Assembly: GCF_003966145.1 (NCBI RefSeq)
Contig: NZ_RXNR01000010.1
Coordinates: forward strand, 27,968 to 91,967
Length of the DNA stretch: 64,000 nt
Source of the DNA: Lysinibacillus telephonicus
GTDB taxonomy: Bacteria; Bacillota; Bacilli; Bacillales_A; Planococcaceae
Direction: 5' to 3'
Position numbers and translations under genes: made by a program. The notes under the pieces are model-generated. The model saw only the letters and a list, made by a program, of their open reading frames with translations. It did not search any database and had not been told where the DNA came from. This document shows, one piece after another, positions 1 through 7,366 of the stretch. Numbering within the stretch: position 1 is the first letter of the stretch; each line of letters begins with the position of its first letter.

Positions 1-178
1 GGATAATAAGCAACATAAACACTATGAAAAATATAATTATTATATTAGTACACAAATTATTTCGGTAATATAAGGTATACTATGATTAGCGTTCATCTGA
101 AAAAGTGACAAAATTAAGGAGATTTTTTTCTTACTAGCTGAAAATTCCTTATTTATTCAATAATCTTCTCTATTTTAT

Positions 179-207
179 TTGTTTTAATATGTAGTAAAAT
201 ATATGAT
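179..207 (+). promoter_or_regulatory. Candidate sigma-A promoter of the LytTR regulator gene
   Basis: TTGTTT at 179-184 and TATGAT at 202-207 are separated by 17 bp, about 40 bp upstream of the GTG start at 249. The surrounding 1-248 is very AT-rich and contains no other gene that I can support; the left edge of the window cuts the upstream context. Confidence 0.55.
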
Positions 208-248
208 ATATATAATATAAAAATGTATACAAAATGAGGTGAATTAAA

Positions 249-899
249 GTGGATCCAAAACAAATTGAAGAAATTATGGATATAATAAAAGATTTCTTCC
301 CAGAAAATACATCTATTGCTATTTCCGATAAAGAAGAATATTTGTATTATCAACCAAGCAAAAAAGTAGATTTAAAAATTAAACCTGGAGACCCAGTAAA
401 AGAAGGATCTGCAGCTTATAAAGCCCTTACATACGGCCAAAAAATTAGTTCATATATAGAGCCTGATGTATTCGGTGTCCCTTATTATGGAATGAGTATT
501 CCCTTAATCGAAGAAGGCGAAACTAAGGGAGCAATCACAGCTATCTTCCCTCAAAAACCATCACCATTTTTAACTAATTACATCACAATTAAAATTGATG
601 ATTGCTGGTATCCAATTAAACATAATCAAGTTATTTATCTTGAAACACAGCTTCGTAAAACATTTGTTAAAACCATGCACCGAGAAGGCTATCACCGTTT
701 AAATCTTAGCGATTTAGAACTATTCTTAGCATCAGATTCATTTATCCGTTGTCATCGCTCATATATTGTGAACATTGACTTTATCGATGAAATTCAACCT
801 GATTCACATTCGACATTCCTTTTAATTATGAAAGATGGAACAAGGATCCCTGTCAGCCAAAGATATGCAAGCTATTTCCGACGTTCGCTAGGATTTTAA
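249..899 (+). CDS. LytTR-family DNA-binding regulator
   Basis: 216-aa soluble protein. The C-terminal half (about residues 112-214) has the LytTR pattern: a KIDD...IYLET strand, a NLSDLE segment and the conserved FIRCHRSYIVN signature followed by ...MKDGTRIPVSQRY. The N-terminal half (about 1-105) has no receiver aspartate pattern and resembles a small PAS/GAF-like sensor more than a response regulator, so a partner kinase is not implied. It starts at GTG with AGGTG 8 bases upstream. A perfect terminator follows, so it is monocistronic, and the next gene in the same direction is an acetyl-CoA hydrolase, a plausible target (inference). No histidine kinase gene is nearby. Family call is firm; ligand and targets are unknown. 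Confidence 0.88.
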   Translation: MDPKQIEEIMDIIKDFFPENTSIAISDKEEYLYYQPSKKVDLKIKPGDPVKEGSAAYKALTYGQKISSYIEPDVFGVPYYGMSIPLIEEGETKGAITAIFPQKPSPFLTNYITIKIDDCWYPIKHNQVIYLETQLRKTFVKTMHREGYHRLNLSDLELFLASDSFIRCHRSYIVNIDFIDEIQPDSHSTFLLIMKDGTRIPVSQRYASYFRRSLGF

Positions 900-921
900 A
901 TTCAATTTAACTTTTCATTAT

Positions 922-960
922 AAGACGACCTTTGTACTATTTGCAAAGGTCGTCTTGTAT
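922..960 (+). terminator. Rho-independent terminator after the LytTR gene
   Basis: A perfect 13-bp stem (922-934 with 944-956) with a 9-base loop, followed by GTATTTTTA. It separates the LytTR gene from the CoA-transferase gene. Confidence 0.85.
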
Positions 961-1202
961 TTTTATGCATGGAAATCTTGTGGTTTTATCTTTGTTATCA
1001 ATCGCATTTTATCGAATATTACATTTTTTTCTCGAAAAATACTTTTTTAAGCACTTTCATGCATTTCATGAAGATTTTGTGACAATTTGGTGTTATTATT
1101 ATTTATGCACATTGAGTATTAGCTCACATGAATGTACAGAAAATTCTACATAATTTTCTCTTTATTTATTTTGACCATCCAAATTTAGGGGGAGGATTTT
1201 TA
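961..1202 (+). other. Leader region upstream of the CoA-transferase gene
   Basis: Together with the terminator this is a gene-free stretch of about 300 bases. It is AT-rich, and I see no convincing reading frame. A TTGTGACA element lies near 1077-1084, but no -10 box sits at a good distance. As the only space between the LytTR gene and its downstream neighbour, it is where a LytTR operator would be expected; I could not pick out a clear direct-repeat site. Confidence 0.4.
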
Positions 1203-2723
1203 ATGGATCCAAGAGTTGAGAAACGTTTAGGATTAAAACAATTAACAAATAAAGTTGTATCTGCTGAAGAAGCTGCAAAACTTATTACTGATGGCGATGT
1301 AGTTGCAATGAGTGGTTTTACACGTGCTGGAGATGCAAAAGTTGTACCAATGGCATTAGTAGAACGTGCTAAAAACGAAAAATTCAAAATTGACATTTAC
1401 ACTGGTGCATCACTAGGTCCAGAAGTAGATAAGTATTTAGCTGAAGAAGGGGTTATTCGTAAACGAGGACCTTTCATTGCAGACCCAGGCATTCGTAACA
1501 AAATTAACTCTGGTGATGTTTTATATGTAGATGCTCACCTATCTCATAATGCTGAATTAGTTCGCCAAGGTATTATTGGCCCTATTAAATATTTAATTGT
1601 GGAAGCTGCTGCGATTACTGAAGATGGATTAATTATTCCTACAACTTCTGTAGGTAACTCACCAGTTTTTGCTGAGTACGCGGAAAATATTATTGTTGAA
1701 TTAAATATCTCTCACCCAGAGAGCCTTATCGGAATTCACGATATTTATGTTCCTGCACCACAAGGACAACGTGAACCAATTCCAATGACAGATGCTAAAA
1801 AACGCATTGGTGAAATTGGTATTAAAGTAGATCCTGCGAAAATTAAAGCAATTGTTATTTCTGAAGAGCCAGATGCTCCTTCATTAATCGTACCACCAGA
1901 CGAAGAGACTCAAACAATGGCTAACATTTTACTTGATTTCTTCCGTTCTGAAATTAAAGCTGGTCGTTTAACAAATAAATTAATGCCATTACAATCTGGT
2001 GTTGGTTCTGTAGCAAACGCAGTATTAGATGGCTTTGCAGACTCTGAATTCGAAGATTTAGTAGTAGCATCTGAAGTGCTTCAAGATGCAGTATTTAACT
2101 TAATCGATGCTGGTAAAGTAAGCTTTGCAGCTGCAACATCTATTACAATTTCTGAAGAATTACAGAAAAAAGTCTACGGCAACCTTGAAAAATATGCTGA
2201 TAAATTAGTTTTACGTCCACAAGAGATTTCAAACCACCCAGAAGTAATCCGTCGTCTCGGTTTAATTTCTATCAACACTGCACTAGAGTTAGATATTTAC
2301 GGAAACGTAAACTCTACACATGTTAGCGGTACAAAAATGATGAACGGTATCGGTGGTTCTGGAGACTTTGCTCGTAACGCTCGTCTAGGAATTTTCGTAA
2401 CAAAATCTTATGCAAAAGGTGGAGCAATTTCATCTATCGTTCCAATGGTATCTCACGTAGACCATACAGAGCATGACGTTGACGTAATCGTAACTGAACA
2501 AGGTATTGCTGACTTACGTGGACTAGCTCCAAAAGAACGTGCAGCATTAATTATTGAAAACTGTGCACACCCTGATTTCAAAGAACAATTATGGGATTAC
2601 TACAACCGTGCTGTAGAAGCTACTGGTAATGCACAAACTCCTCATATCTTAGAGGAAGCACTTTCTTGGCATGTAAACCTTGCTAAAAATAAAACAATGA
2701 AAAAAGAAACTTCAAACGTTTAA
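1203..2723 (+). CDS. Acetyl-CoA hydrolase / succinate (acetate) CoA-transferase
   Basis: 506-aa cytosolic enzyme of the class I acetyl-CoA hydrolase/transferase family (Cat1, AarC, Ach1). It would move CoA between succinyl-CoA and acetate or hydrolyse acetyl-CoA, linking acetate overflow to the TCA cycle. Visible features: QSGVGSVANAVL (about 265-276), the catalytic-glutamate motif ASEVLQD with Glu291 (AarC uses Glu294), and the C-terminal GIGGSGDFARNA loop. The open frame extends 25 codons upstream, but AGGGGGAGG lies immediately before the ATG at 1203, which gives the MDPRVEKRLG start. Codon use is strongly biased and repetitive, as in a highly expressed gene. A strong terminator follows. 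Transferase versus hydrolase activity cannot be told from sequence. Confidence 0.9.
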   Translation: MDPRVEKRLGLKQLTNKVVSAEEAAKLITDGDVVAMSGFTRAGDAKVVPMALVERAKNEKFKIDIYTGASLGPEVDKYLAEEGVIRKRGPFIADPGIRNKINSGDVLYVDAHLSHNAELVRQGIIGPIKYLIVEAAAITEDGLIIPTTSVGNSPVFAEYAENIIVELNISHPESLIGIHDIYVPAPQGQREPIPMTDAKKRIGEIGIKVDPAKIKAIVISEEPDAPSLIVPPDEETQTMANILLDFFRSEIKAGRLTNKLMPLQSGVGSVANAVLDGFADSEFEDLVVASEVLQDAVFNLIDAGKVSFAAATSITISEELQKKVYGNLEKYADKLVLRPQEISNHPEVIRRLGLISINTALELDIYGNVNSTHVSGTKMMNGIGGSGDFARNARLGIFVTKSYAKGGAISSIVPMVSHVDHTEHDVDVIVTEQGIADLRGLAPKERAALIIENCAHPDFKEQLWDYYNRAVEATGNAQTPHILEEALSWHVNLAKNKTMKKETSNV

Positions 2724-2731
2724 TAAAAATA

Positions 2732-2770
2732 AGGAGCTGTTCAGAAATATTCTGAACAGCTCCTCTTTTA
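2732..2770 (+). terminator. Terminator of the CoA-transferase gene
   Basis: A perfect 14-bp stem (2732-2745 with 2751-2764) with a 5-base loop, followed by CTTTTA. Confidence 0.9.
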
Positions 2771-2836
2771 TTATTTATTGGTCGAACTACCATATTATCG
2801 ATGTCCATTACGTTACCTTTTTGGACATTTTAAACT

Positions 2837-3148
2837 CTAATGTACTTGGTGTTGGTTGCTTTCATTATAATAAGCTAATGCCGTTTGTCCTCCACCTTCT
2901 CCGATGAAGTTATTTTCACGAATTTTAGTACTTGTTGACCCTGCGCCTGTTTCGGCGATTTCCTTCAAAGAATTGTATTTCATTCCGGAATTTTGTTGCT
3001 GCTGAGATCCTAAAAACGAACTTGCTTTCATCTGCATATTTTTAAATAGCTTCATCACTTGATCACGGTTCCTTTTCTTACTTAAAAATGAAGCAGCTCC
3101 TGCAACTAATGCTGTTGCCACTACACCTTTCCCTTTCAATTTGGCCAT
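2837..3148 (-). CDS. Small uncharacterised protein with a glycine/alanine-rich N-terminal hydrophobic stretch
   Basis: 103 aa with no family I recognise. The N-terminus MAKLKGKGVVATALVAGAASFLSK... is a short hydrophobic Ala/Gly-rich segment followed by a basic patch (KKRNR), so it may associate with the membrane. The middle is Gln-rich (SSFLGSQQQQN) and the C-terminus polar. The frame is open 19 codons further upstream, but GGAGGG sits 8 bases before the ATG at 3148, so I use that start. It is monocistronic, facing the CoA-transferase gene. Existence is likely because of the ribosome binding site and codon use; function is unknown. Confidence 0.65.
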   Translation of the reverse strand: MAKLKGKGVVATALVAGAASFLSKKRNRDQVMKLFKNMQMKASSFLGSQQQQNSGMKYNSLKEIAETGAGSTSTKIRENNFIGEGGGQTALAYYNESNQHQVH

Positions 3149-3488
3149 ACATAATCCCTCCAAAATGTTTGTATGCATTATTTTGCCCTTAATAATGATT
3201 TTCAAACTTATTTCATGAAAGAATGAACCTTTTAAAATATGGCAACTATAATGAATTTAGACACAAAATCAAAAATTTTTACATAATATTGCTTTTTGTT
3301 CTTTATTGTCTAATTTTTTATCAAAAAATTATTATTATATTATGAATACTTTAGTTAATAGATGAATAACCTTATATTACTGTTCTATTTTACACTCTAT
3401 GAATGGCAACAATTAAATAAATCTATGTACCTGCATTAACAGAAGTAAGAGTTAAACATTATAGCGATAAAAGGAGAGGAAGAATTGT
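3149..3488. other. AT-rich gene-free stretch of about 340 bases
   Basis: Divergent space between the small minus-strand gene and the 34-aa plus-strand gene. TTGTCT at 3306-3311 and TATTAT at 3330-3335 (18-bp spacing) form a passable promoter for the small gene, but would leave a leader of about 150 bases. No other structure stands out. Confidence 0.35.
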
Positions 3489-3593
3489 ATGAATAATTAT
3501 GATTTCACTTATGATTGGAAAGAAGTTACCTCAATAGCCGTCGCATCAATCATTCTAACTACACTTATTTATGTTTTTTCTAATCTTTATTAA
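3489..3593 (+). CDS. Putative 34-aa single-pass membrane peptide
   Basis: A short reading frame: 13 polar residues (MNNYDFTYDWKEV), then one hydrophobic helix of about 20 residues ending SNLY. AAAAGGAGAGGA lies 8-10 bases before the ATG, one of the stronger ribosome binding sites in the window, and a bidirectional terminator follows about 90 bases after the stop. Size and layout match the small membrane proteins common in bacilli. I do not recognise a family. The ribosome binding site, helix and terminator together argue that it is real; conservation across relatives would decide. Confidence 0.5.
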   Translation: MNNYDFTYDWKEVTSIAVASIILTTLIYVFSNLY

Positions 3594-3679
3594 AGACACC
3601 CTCAGCAGTAGATTCTGGTAAAATGCCACCATATTGATTACTCAACATAAGCAAATTATAATTTTTTACTTAATACAAA

Positions 3680-3725
3680 AGGCAATCAAATTGTTCTAGA
3701 TAACAATTTGATTGCCTATTTTTTA
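3680..3725. terminator. Bidirectional terminator
   Basis: A perfect 16-bp stem (3680-3695 with 3702-3717) with a 6-base loop. It has six T on the plus strand and TTTTGTATT on the minus strand, so it can end both the 34-aa gene and the converging GNAT gene. Confidence 0.85.
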
Positions 3726-4004
3726 TGCTTTTACATCATCGTACGCATCGCTTTTTTCAAACGCTGATACAACGTAAGAACATATTCCATTCATTTTATA
3801 TTGATTTTCTCTAGCATAGTCAGCAGCTCTATCTAACAGCTTTTTTGCTACCCCTTGTCCGCGCAATGCATCAGAAACGTAAGTATGAGTCATGTCCATA
3901 ACACGATCATGCTGAGTCCACTCAATTTCCGCTAATTTTTCCCCGTCTTTCTCATATTCGAAAGCAAAATGATTTGGACTTCTCTCCGATAATTTAAACT
4001 CCAT
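3723..4004 (-). CDS. Small GNAT-like N-acetyltransferase (COG2388 / YjdJ-type)
   Basis: 93-aa protein of the compact GNAT family that includes eukaryotic NATD1 and bacterial YjdJ-type proteins. The acetyl-CoA loop is visible as VSDALRGQGVAKKLLDRAADYAREN (about 47-71; Q/RxxGxG/A pattern), preceded by the strand AEIEW...MDMTHTYV. The C-terminus NGICSYVVSAFEKSDAY is typical of the family (SYVxxxFxK). Three in-frame ATG codons lie close together; the third (4004) is 7 bases after GGAGG and is preferred. The substrate is unknown for the family. It stands alone before the DUF1002 gene on the same strand. Confidence 0.8.
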   Translation of the reverse strand: MEFKLSERSPNHFAFEYEKDGEKLAEIEWTQHDRVMDMTHTYVSDALRGQGVAKKLLDRAADYARENQYKMNGICSYVVSAFEKSDAYDDVKA

Positions 4005-4091
4005 TTTCATCCCTCCCATTTCCTACTAATATAACATATCTTAATTTTTATTTTAATTCATTTGCTTTTTTCTACATCGCCATATGCAGCA

Positions 4092-5006
4092 TTATTTGAA
4101 CCAAGATGAAATGGTATCAATTAATTTATTGAAGAAATCTTTCACACTACTCCAAAATCCTTCATCTTGAAGAATGTCGCCAAATTTCTCTTCAAATTTA
4201 GTTGTTAAATCGGATAACTGATCGGATAGCTTCGAAAAGTCGATATCCAACTGGCTTATACGATTCATTAAATCAACAAGTAATTGACGGTCTTGTTCAC
4301 TTAACTCAATGTTTAACTTTGATAATTGATCTTGTACAATCTGTTCTACTTCTTCTTTTGTAGCAGGATTTAGTTCTGCAATTTGCTGCTTAATACCTGT
4401 TAATAATTCAGCAATTTGTTCATCAGTAACATTTGCATTTTCAGCAATTTGTGTAGCTACAGATAATTCATCATTCGCTACATCTGTTCTCTCAATATCT
4501 AATGTTTCCCCAGTTTTCACTTCATATGCTTTATAAATCCCTACAAGCGCTGAATGGCCAGTTACAGGCTTTGGAGCCGCGATTTCAACGCTTGCATCTT
4601 CAATACCTGCCGTAAGCATTGCATTTGCATACATCTCTGATGTAACCTCTGTAATATTTTCAGGTGTTACAATGCTAATAACTAGTCCCGATCCCTCTTC
4701 TTCACGAGTAATTTTTGCTGAAGAGTACATACGTGAACTAGAATTACTATTTTTTATATACTTAACTAAATCTTCACCAGTTACTGTAATTTCATCAACT
4801 TCAGGTTCTTTTTCTAATTGCAAGGCATCTTTAACAGTCTCTTTTTCTTCTTCAGAAAGATTTCCACCATAAACAACAATCGGCACTCCTAATTTTTCGT
4901 TTATTGCTTTAACACTGCCTTCTGCTGCTAAAGCATTCATTGGAAGAAGCAATAAAAAAACTACACTTAATAAAGATATAAACATTGAAAACCCTTTACG
5001 TTTCAT
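4092..5006 (-). CDS. DUF1002 (YpuA-like) exported protein
   Basis: 304 aa with a classical signal peptide (MKRKGF then about 20 hydrophobic residues ending NALAAEG), so it is exported. The mature part begins with the DUF1002 pattern seen in B. subtilis YpuA: KLGVPIVVYGGNLSEEEKETVKDAL, then EITVTGEDLVKYI, SSAKITREEEGSGL and GHSALVGIYKAYE. A helical, probably coiled-coil C-terminal region with repeated QIAEL/LSDQL units follows, ending in an aromatic SSWFK tail. The start at 5006 has AAAGGAGAG 6 bases upstream; the six codons of open frame before it overlap the ribosome binding site. Function is unknown; a cell-envelope role is inferred from export. Confidence 0.85.
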   Translation of the reverse strand: MKRKGFSMFISLLSVVFLLLLPMNALAAEGSVKAINEKLGVPIVVYGGNLSEEEKETVKDALQLEKEPEVDEITVTGEDLVKYIKNSNSSSRMYSSAKITREEEGSGLVISIVTPENITEVTSEMYANAMLTAGIEDASVEIAAPKPVTGHSALVGIYKAYEVKTGETLDIERTDVANDELSVATQIAENANVTDEQIAELLTGIKQQIAELNPATKEEVEQIVQDQLSKLNIELSEQDRQLLVDLMNRISQLDIDFSKLSDQLSDLTTKFEEKFGDILQDEGFWSSVKDFFNKLIDTISSWFK

Positions 5007-5135
5007 TGTTATCTCTCCTTTCAAAACAAATCCTCAAATTTTATGATTTGTTCATTCAATTAATACGTAAAAAAAAGCAAAAGGTTCCAAAACAAGTTGC
5101 ACAAAGATTGAGCCCCAAGAAAATAATATAGCGAA

Positions 5136-5170
5136 AAATTAAGCTGTGACAATCAAAATAGTCACAGCTT
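5136..5170 (-). terminator. Terminator of the cvfB gene
   Basis: A perfect 10-bp stem (5141-5150 with 5161-5170). On the minus strand it is followed by AATTTTTCGC. Confidence 0.8.
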
Positions 5171-5185
5171 TACTCAACCTAAGTA

Positions 5186-6040
5186 CTATAAAATTTCAGT
5201 CCATCCATCTTGTTGCTTTACTTTACCATTTCTCATCAATGTACCTAGGGCACGTTTAAATGCACCTTTACTCATATGGAACATTTCTGAAATTTCTTCA
5301 GGCGTTGATTTATCACCGAATGGCATTTTTCCCCCAACGCTTTGTAAATAGTCGTATATTTGTTCAGCATCTTTCCCTAAACGTTCGTGCTTACGGGGAA
5401 GCATCGAGCCATTTAAAGATCCATCTTCCTTCACTGCAATAACTCGAACGTCTACTTCTTGACCAAGTCTAGGCTCTTGCTCCATTTCAGTATTATGGAC
5501 AAAAATTCGATAAGGAGTTTCTGTACCTAGCAAGAAAGAGCCTACTGGCAATAAACGGTAAGGTCGCGCTTTTATGTTTTTATTATGCATATCTTCAAGA
5601 GCACCCTCGTAAAGTTCATTTACCTTTTCTTCTGTTACTAAACGGCCAAATAAATCTCCATTACGGTCAGTACGAAGCGTCATATATAAGTGGTCTCCTA
5701 CTTGGGGCCATAATTCCCTTAAAGGTGGTAAATCTTCTTCTTTTACCAATACCTCTCTTGAAGAACCAATATCAACGAATGTGCCCTCTTTTGTCACCTT
5801 TATAACCCGCGCCCAGCCATATTCACCTTGTAATATTTGTGGTATTGCTGTTGTCGCCTGCAAATTTCCACGTCGATCTGCATAAAGGAAAACTTTTATA
5901 CGATCACCGATAGTAAGAGGTTGTTGTACCTCAGAGCTATTCAAAGGAATTTCCAATACACCGTTTGTCAATATCCATTTTGAAACTTGCTCTTCAAGTA
6001 CTGTTAACTCATGAACTTCACCTGATTTTAATTCGCTCAA
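5186..6040 (-). CDS. cvfB: CvfB/YitL family S1-domain RNA-binding protein
   Basis: 284-aa cytosolic protein of the CvfB family (conserved virulence factor B in Staphylococcus, YitL in Bacillus), which has S1-type OB folds and a C-terminal winged helix. Visible: strands around IGDRIKVFLYADRRGNLQAT, an S1-like GWARVIKVTKEGTFVDIG (about 75-92), the EKVNELYEGALEDM linker, a third OB region, and the winged-helix end TPEEISEMFHMSKGAFKRALGTLMRNGKV that defines the family. The start is TTG, preceded by AAAGGAAAG about 6-9 bases away. It is separated by 38 bases from mntR on the same strand, so the two may be co-transcribed. Family members bind RNA; the exact role here is inferred. Confidence 0.88.
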   Translation of the reverse strand: MSELKSGEVHELTVLEEQVSKWILTNGVLEIPLNSSEVQQPLTIGDRIKVFLYADRRGNLQATTAIPQILQGEYGWARVIKVTKEGTFVDIGSSREVLVKEEDLPPLRELWPQVGDHLYMTLRTDRNGDLFGRLVTEEKVNELYEGALEDMHNKNIKARPYRLLPVGSFLLGTETPYRIFVHNTEMEQEPRLGQEVDVRVIAVKEDGSLNGSMLPRKHERLGKDAEQIYDYLQSVGGKMPFGDKSTPEEISEMFHMSKGAFKRALGTLMRNGKVKQQDGWTEIL

Positions 6041-6078
6041 TTTCGTCTTTCCTTTCAGCTTACTAATTTTTCATTGTG

Positions 6079-6489
6079 TTATTGTTCTTTCATTTCTTCG
6101 AGTTTTTTTACTAAGTGCTCATTTTCTTCTAAAAGTTGCACTAAATCTGCAATTCGATCAATTGAATTCCAGCTTAAGTGGTGCTCAATACCTTCAACAT
6201 CCTCGTAAATTCGTCCTTCATCTACGCCGATTAGACGTAAAAATTGTTCTAGCAATTCATGTCTTTTCACTAGACGTTTTCCTAGCTTTTCACCTTTTGA
6301 TGTTAGTGTTAGCCCTCTATATTTTTCATATACTAAATATCCGTCTTTATCTAATTTTTGAACCATTTTTGTTACGGAGGAAGGAAGAACAGATAATGCT
6401 TCAGCTATGTCAGACACCCTCGCATATCCTTTATTTTCAATTAACAAATAAATTTGCTCGATATGATCCTCCATACTAGGTGTTGGCAT
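6079..6489 (-). CDS. mntR: MntR manganese-responsive repressor
   Basis: 136-aa DtxR-family regulator, closely similar to B. subtilis MntR, which represses Mn(II) uptake genes when manganese is bound. The N-terminal winged helix ([14 protein letters not shown]...[10 protein letters not shown]...[15 protein letters not shown]) is followed by the dimerisation domain. The metal ligands are intact at the B. subtilis positions: Asp8, Glu11, His77, Glu99, Glu102 and His103. There is no SH3-like third domain, as expected for MntR. The start at 6489 has GAGGAGA 7 bases upstream; the open frame runs five codons further but lacks a site there. No Mn transporter gene is adjacent in the window. Confidence 0.95.
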   Translation of the reverse strand: MPTPSMEDHIEQIYLLIENKGYARVSDIAEALSVLPSSVTKMVQKLDKDGYLVYEKYRGLTLTSKGEKLGKRLVKRHELLEQFLRLIGVDEGRIYEDVEGIEHHLSWNSIDRIADLVQLLEENEHLVKKLEEMKEQ

Positions 6490-6592
6490 AACAAGTCTCC
6501 TCACATTTAAAATATCAGTTTAATTTTACTACATCCTCTATGAAAAGGTAACTTAAAACAATAAACAAATAGGTATGTATTAAAGTCAAAAT

Positions 6593-6621
6593 GCCCAACA
6601 AGTCAATTAGACAAGTTGGAC
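6593..6621 (-). terminator. Imperfect terminator overlapping the comFB-like stop codon
   Basis: A stem of about 7 bp (6593-6599 with 6615-6621) with an internal mismatch below a short apical pairing. It overlaps the stop codon and is followed on the minus strand by ATTTTGAC. Weaker than other terminators here. Confidence 0.5.
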
Positions 6622-6905
6622 ATCTTTTTATGATCTGGTTTTTTGCCTACTGCATGAATCGATAAAATAATTTGTTTATTTATCATTTCAATATTTTCAG
6701 GTGATTTAAGTTTTCTGAACGCTTGATCTCTCGCTTCAGCTGTTGATACATAATAAGACGGTAATTGATTTAAGACGTCGGCGGCAATTTCCTTTTCACA
6801 ATAATCACAATGACAAAAAGTTTGATACTCTGTTCCATATAATAGAAACTTTACAAGGCCATTAACAATTTCTTCTGTTACATTTACTAAAAATGGTTTT
6901 GACAT
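6603..6905 (-). CDS. ComFB-like late competence protein
   Basis: 100 aa with the ComFB domain pattern: a hydrophobic helix NGLVKFLLYGTEYQTF, a cysteine cluster CHCDYCEKEIAADVLNQLPSYYVST (C-x-C-x2-C) and a charged C-terminus. ComFB is encoded within the comF operon of B. subtilis, and domain members elsewhere bind cyclic dinucleotides; here the gene stands alone without comFA or comFC. The three cysteines could bind zinc (inference). It starts at ATG 6905 with AGGTAGG about 10 bases upstream. Its own terminator overlaps the stop. Confidence 0.75.
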   Translation of the reverse strand: MSKPFLVNVTEEIVNGLVKFLLYGTEYQTFCHCDYCEKEIAADVLNQLPSYYVSTAEARDQAFRKLKSPENIEMINKQIILSIHAVGKKPDHKKMSNLSN

Positions 6906-7294
6906 ATATGATTTCGCCTACCTAATCTTTATTATTGCTAAATTAATTACTTGCTAATCGTAACTTATATTATCTAGGTTATCAATAGGTATAGAGGTCA
7001 TAAAACATACATTTTACCTATGAATTGAAATTAAGTTTATATGCACAAAAAGTATCACACCATAAATTAACAGTATACCCAATAAGTAGTGATGGGATAT
7101 TTTAAATAAGTATATTTTCATACAATTAGTAACTTTTAACTGAGGTGAAAGGAGTTTAGTTTTAAAACTTAATAAAAAAAGAAGCCGCCCAGCAAGTAAT
7201 AATTCTTAAACACACCTACAATTTTTTAGTAGATATAAATAGAAATTATTATTTATTTGATGCATCCTCCTCTCAGAAGAGTCATACTCATCAC
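6906..7294. other. Gene-free stretch of about 390 bases
   Basis: AT-rich. A perfect ribosome-binding-like GAGGTGAAAGGAG at about 7142-7154 is followed by a stop within five codons, so it starts no gene and may be a relic. A second short GC-rich patch (GAAGCCGCCC near 7181) resembles half of the terminator at 7299-7330. No reading frame is supportable. Confidence 0.4.
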
Positions 7295-7330
7295 AAAAGA
7301 GCCGCCCCTAAATGTCTTTGGGGACGGCTC
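7295..7330 (-). terminator. Terminator of the penicillin acylase-like gene
   Basis: A GC-rich stem (7299-7308 with 7320-7330, one bulged A). It is followed on the minus strand by TTTTGTG, 37 bases after the stop codon of the acylase gene. Confidence 0.75.
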
Positions 7331-7366
7331 CTTTTACTTTATATTCAGTTGCTTTACCTTTAAAAC

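Noticed and set aside
932..1153. 73-aa open frame between the LytTR and CoA-transferase genes
   Set aside because: No ribosome binding site, begins inside a terminator stem and has the composition of AT-rich noncoding DNA.
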